Part shown: positions 62,827 through 64,000 of the stretch, piece by piece
Position numbering within the stretch: position 1 is the first letter of the stretch
How the letters are laid out: each line of letters begins with the position of its first letter
Assembly (NCBI RefSeq): GCF_037893185.1
Contig: NZ_CP140772.1
Coordinates: 6,262,001 to 6,326,000 of the forward strand
Length of the DNA: 64,000 nucleotides
Source of the DNA: Chitinophaga sp. 180180018-3
GTDB taxonomy: Bacteria; Bacteroidota; Bacteroidia; Chitinophagales; Chitinophagaceae
Direction: 5' to 3'
The notes under the pieces: model-generated
The model's input: the letters and a program-made list of their open reading frames with translations, nothing else
Told to the model about the DNA's origin: nothing
Databases searched by the model: none
Program-made: the position numbers and the translations under genes

Positions 62827-64000
62827 TTACGACTTTTCATCAAACAAATCCTTTCGCTTTGCCTTTACTGTTTTAATATACTTACTAACGAAAGCCTGTT
62901 CTCCCCCCACCTTTTCTTTCATATTCCGGATCACTCCCAGCAACTCATCCACATGCTGTCTGACAGGCTCCCTGCTCCCCTCCAGGCCCAGCAATGTCTT
63001 CTCTGCTCCCGTCAACCGGCCTGCTATCTCATCTATCATCTTCCTTAATACCTGGTCCTTTATCTCCGGCTGGAAACCACGGTTCCTGAATGTTACATAT
63101 TCATTATAAAGCTTTGCTATCTCGGTATAATCCCGGTTTACCTCATTAAATTGGTCAATCTGCCTGTTACCCATCTCAATCTCCTGATTGGAGGCCAATA
63201 CCCGTATTGACTGTTGCATCCAATCTAATTCATTCATAATGAATGGATTAACTGCACCGCCAAATTGCGTAATCCTGGCTGCTGCATGTTGCAGCCGCTC
63301 CAGGCGCGATTGCCGCGACCAGGCAACAAGACTGTCGGCACAGCTGAAAACGGGGCGTTTTGCCGCTGCTGCAAAGCCACGACTGCCCAATTCATCATGC
63401 CGGAGCGGAAATAGTATCAGCTGCCACAGCGGGTCGAAGGGCATATGGGTTTTAACCGCTACCTGTGGTACCATTTGGAACCATTTCCAGTCGGTATGCT
63501 GTACAAAACGGCCGTTCTCCAATGTTCCCGCCCCCCAGGCGGGATCCGTTACTGTCCATTGTGTTCCGCTCTTTACGGCCACCCAATCGTGCGTACCGAG
63601 GGGCACCATACCATCGCCCTGCAGCGTATATCCGGTCACAACCACCGCATTGATGCCTGCCTCCCTGCAAACCCGGGCATACAACACCGCAAAATCTGTA
63701 CTGAGGCCCTTCCGGGTGTGCAGGGTTTGCTGTATAGCGGCTGCCGTGTCGCGGTAGTTGCTGATTTCGTTCATACGTGCTGCATCAAAAGCAATGTTAC
63801 CTGCCATCCAGCTGTACAATGCCTGCTGTAAAGCTGTACTGCTTCCGGTGTGCGTCTTCAGCCATGCGGCCATCGCCTGCGGCGATGTGGTAGCAGTTTC
63901 AGGGATCTGCACCGATGTAACCGGCAATGCCGGCTTAACGGGCATTTTTTTCCTGACCGGCTGAGCGCCGGCTTGTACACTGAGTAATAATCCGAACAAT
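62827..64000 (-). CDS. Transglutaminase-like secreted protein, 5' truncated
   Basis: The frame stays open to the window end. The visible residues begin in the last part of a signal peptide (LLLSVQAGAQ), so only the very N-terminus is missing. The body has transglutaminase-like marks: KGLSTDFAVLYARVCREAGINAVVVTGYT, then THDWVAVKSGTQWTVTDPAWGAG, with the catalytic-type His in THDW and Asp in TDPAWG. The position where the nucleophile cysteine is expected (RKGLSTDFA, usually KGxCxxFA) carries Ser/Thr, so catalysis is doubtful. The C-terminal 200 residues are helical. Its start points away from rplK on the same strand. Confidence 0.8.
   Translation of the reverse strand, partial: LFGLLLSVQAGAQPVRKKMPVKPALPVTSVQIPETATTSPQAMAAWLKTHTGSSTALQQALYSWMAGNIAFDAARMNEISNYRDTAAAIQQTLHTRKGLSTDFAVLYARVCREAGINAVVVTGYTLQGDGMVPLGTHDWVAVKSGTQWTVTDPAWGAGTLENGRFVQHTDWKWFQMVPQVAVKTHMPFDPLWQLILFPLRHDELGSRGFAAAAKRPVFSCADSLVAWSRQSRLERLQHAAARITQFGGAVNPFIMNELDWMQQSIRVLASNQEIEMGNRQIDQFNEVNRDYTEIAKLYNEYVTFRNRGFQPEIKDQVLRKMIDEIAGRLTGAEKTLLGLEGSREPVRQHVDELLGVIRNMKEKVGGEQAFVSKYIKTVKAKRKDLFDEKS

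Overview
The window looks like a chromosome segment of a Bacteroidota member of the Chitinophagaceae/Chitinophaga type. Supporting signs are two SusC/SusD outer-membrane uptake systems, each with an ECF sigma factor and a FecR-type anti-sigma factor; a TlpA-like thioredoxin with a long N-terminal extension; many lipobox signal peptides; and promoters of the Bacteroidota form TTG-N19-TAnnTTTG, best seen upstream of rplK and two tRNA-Gln genes. The window starts inside an SRAP-family gene and ends inside a transglutaminase-like gene. No rRNA, CRISPR array, insertion sequence or phage structural gene was seen.

Layout. (1) 1-1420: tail of an SRAP gene and a secreted PsbP-like protein. (2) 1514-10197, minus strand: ECF sigma, FecR, SusC, SusD, a cyanophycinase-like lipoprotein and a secreted isoaspartyl peptidase, closed by a 40-bp-arm inverted repeat. 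I read this as a peptide-utilisation locus, plausibly for cyanophycin: surface cleavage to beta-Asp dipeptides, TonB-dependent import, then isopeptide hydrolysis. (3) 10255-20304: a GT-C-like membrane protein, then a 7.7-kb segment bracketed by two nearly identical tRNA-Gln(CTG) genes in inverted orientation. The segment carries an AraC regulator, a YCII protein, a TlpA-like protein, a FAD oxidoreductase, an S24-type repressor without catalytic residues and a DUF433/DUF5615 toxin-antitoxin-like pair. (4) 20526-22895: a small membrane protein and a TPR/LuxR-type regulator sharing an unusual 11-bp-spaced direct repeat upstream. (5) 23205-26516: GH105 hydrolase divergent from a FadR-type regulator, TauE/SafE permease and DUF1634 protein. 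(6) 26519-31550: thioesterase, then NagA, NagB and a Tat-exported GH109 enzyme, divergent from a LacI regulator: an amino-sugar module. (7) 31599-42497: TerC-like protein and a second SusCD operon with two accessory surface lipoproteins, divergent from its ECF sigma/FecR pair. (8) 42899-51802: a lipoprotein-like TPR histidine kinase, tRNA-Gln(TTG), GT9 and DUF4254 genes, a 0.68-kb gene-free stretch rich in RNA-like stems, an amino-acid permease, an OmpH/Skp-like lipoprotein, a glycerophosphodiesterase and a DUF4397 lipoprotein. (9) 51901-62607: rplK-rplA-rplJ-rplL-rpoB-rpoC on the minus strand, with a clear promoter before rplK and a terminator after rpoC; secE-nusG are not next to it. (10) 62827-64000: truncated transglutaminase-like gene.

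The most interesting items are the proposed cyanophycin locus, the structured gene-free block at 47021-47568, the TTGTAGA direct-repeat pairs and the inverted tRNA-Gln copies. All functional calls come from reading the sequence and from memory of protein families; no search was run.
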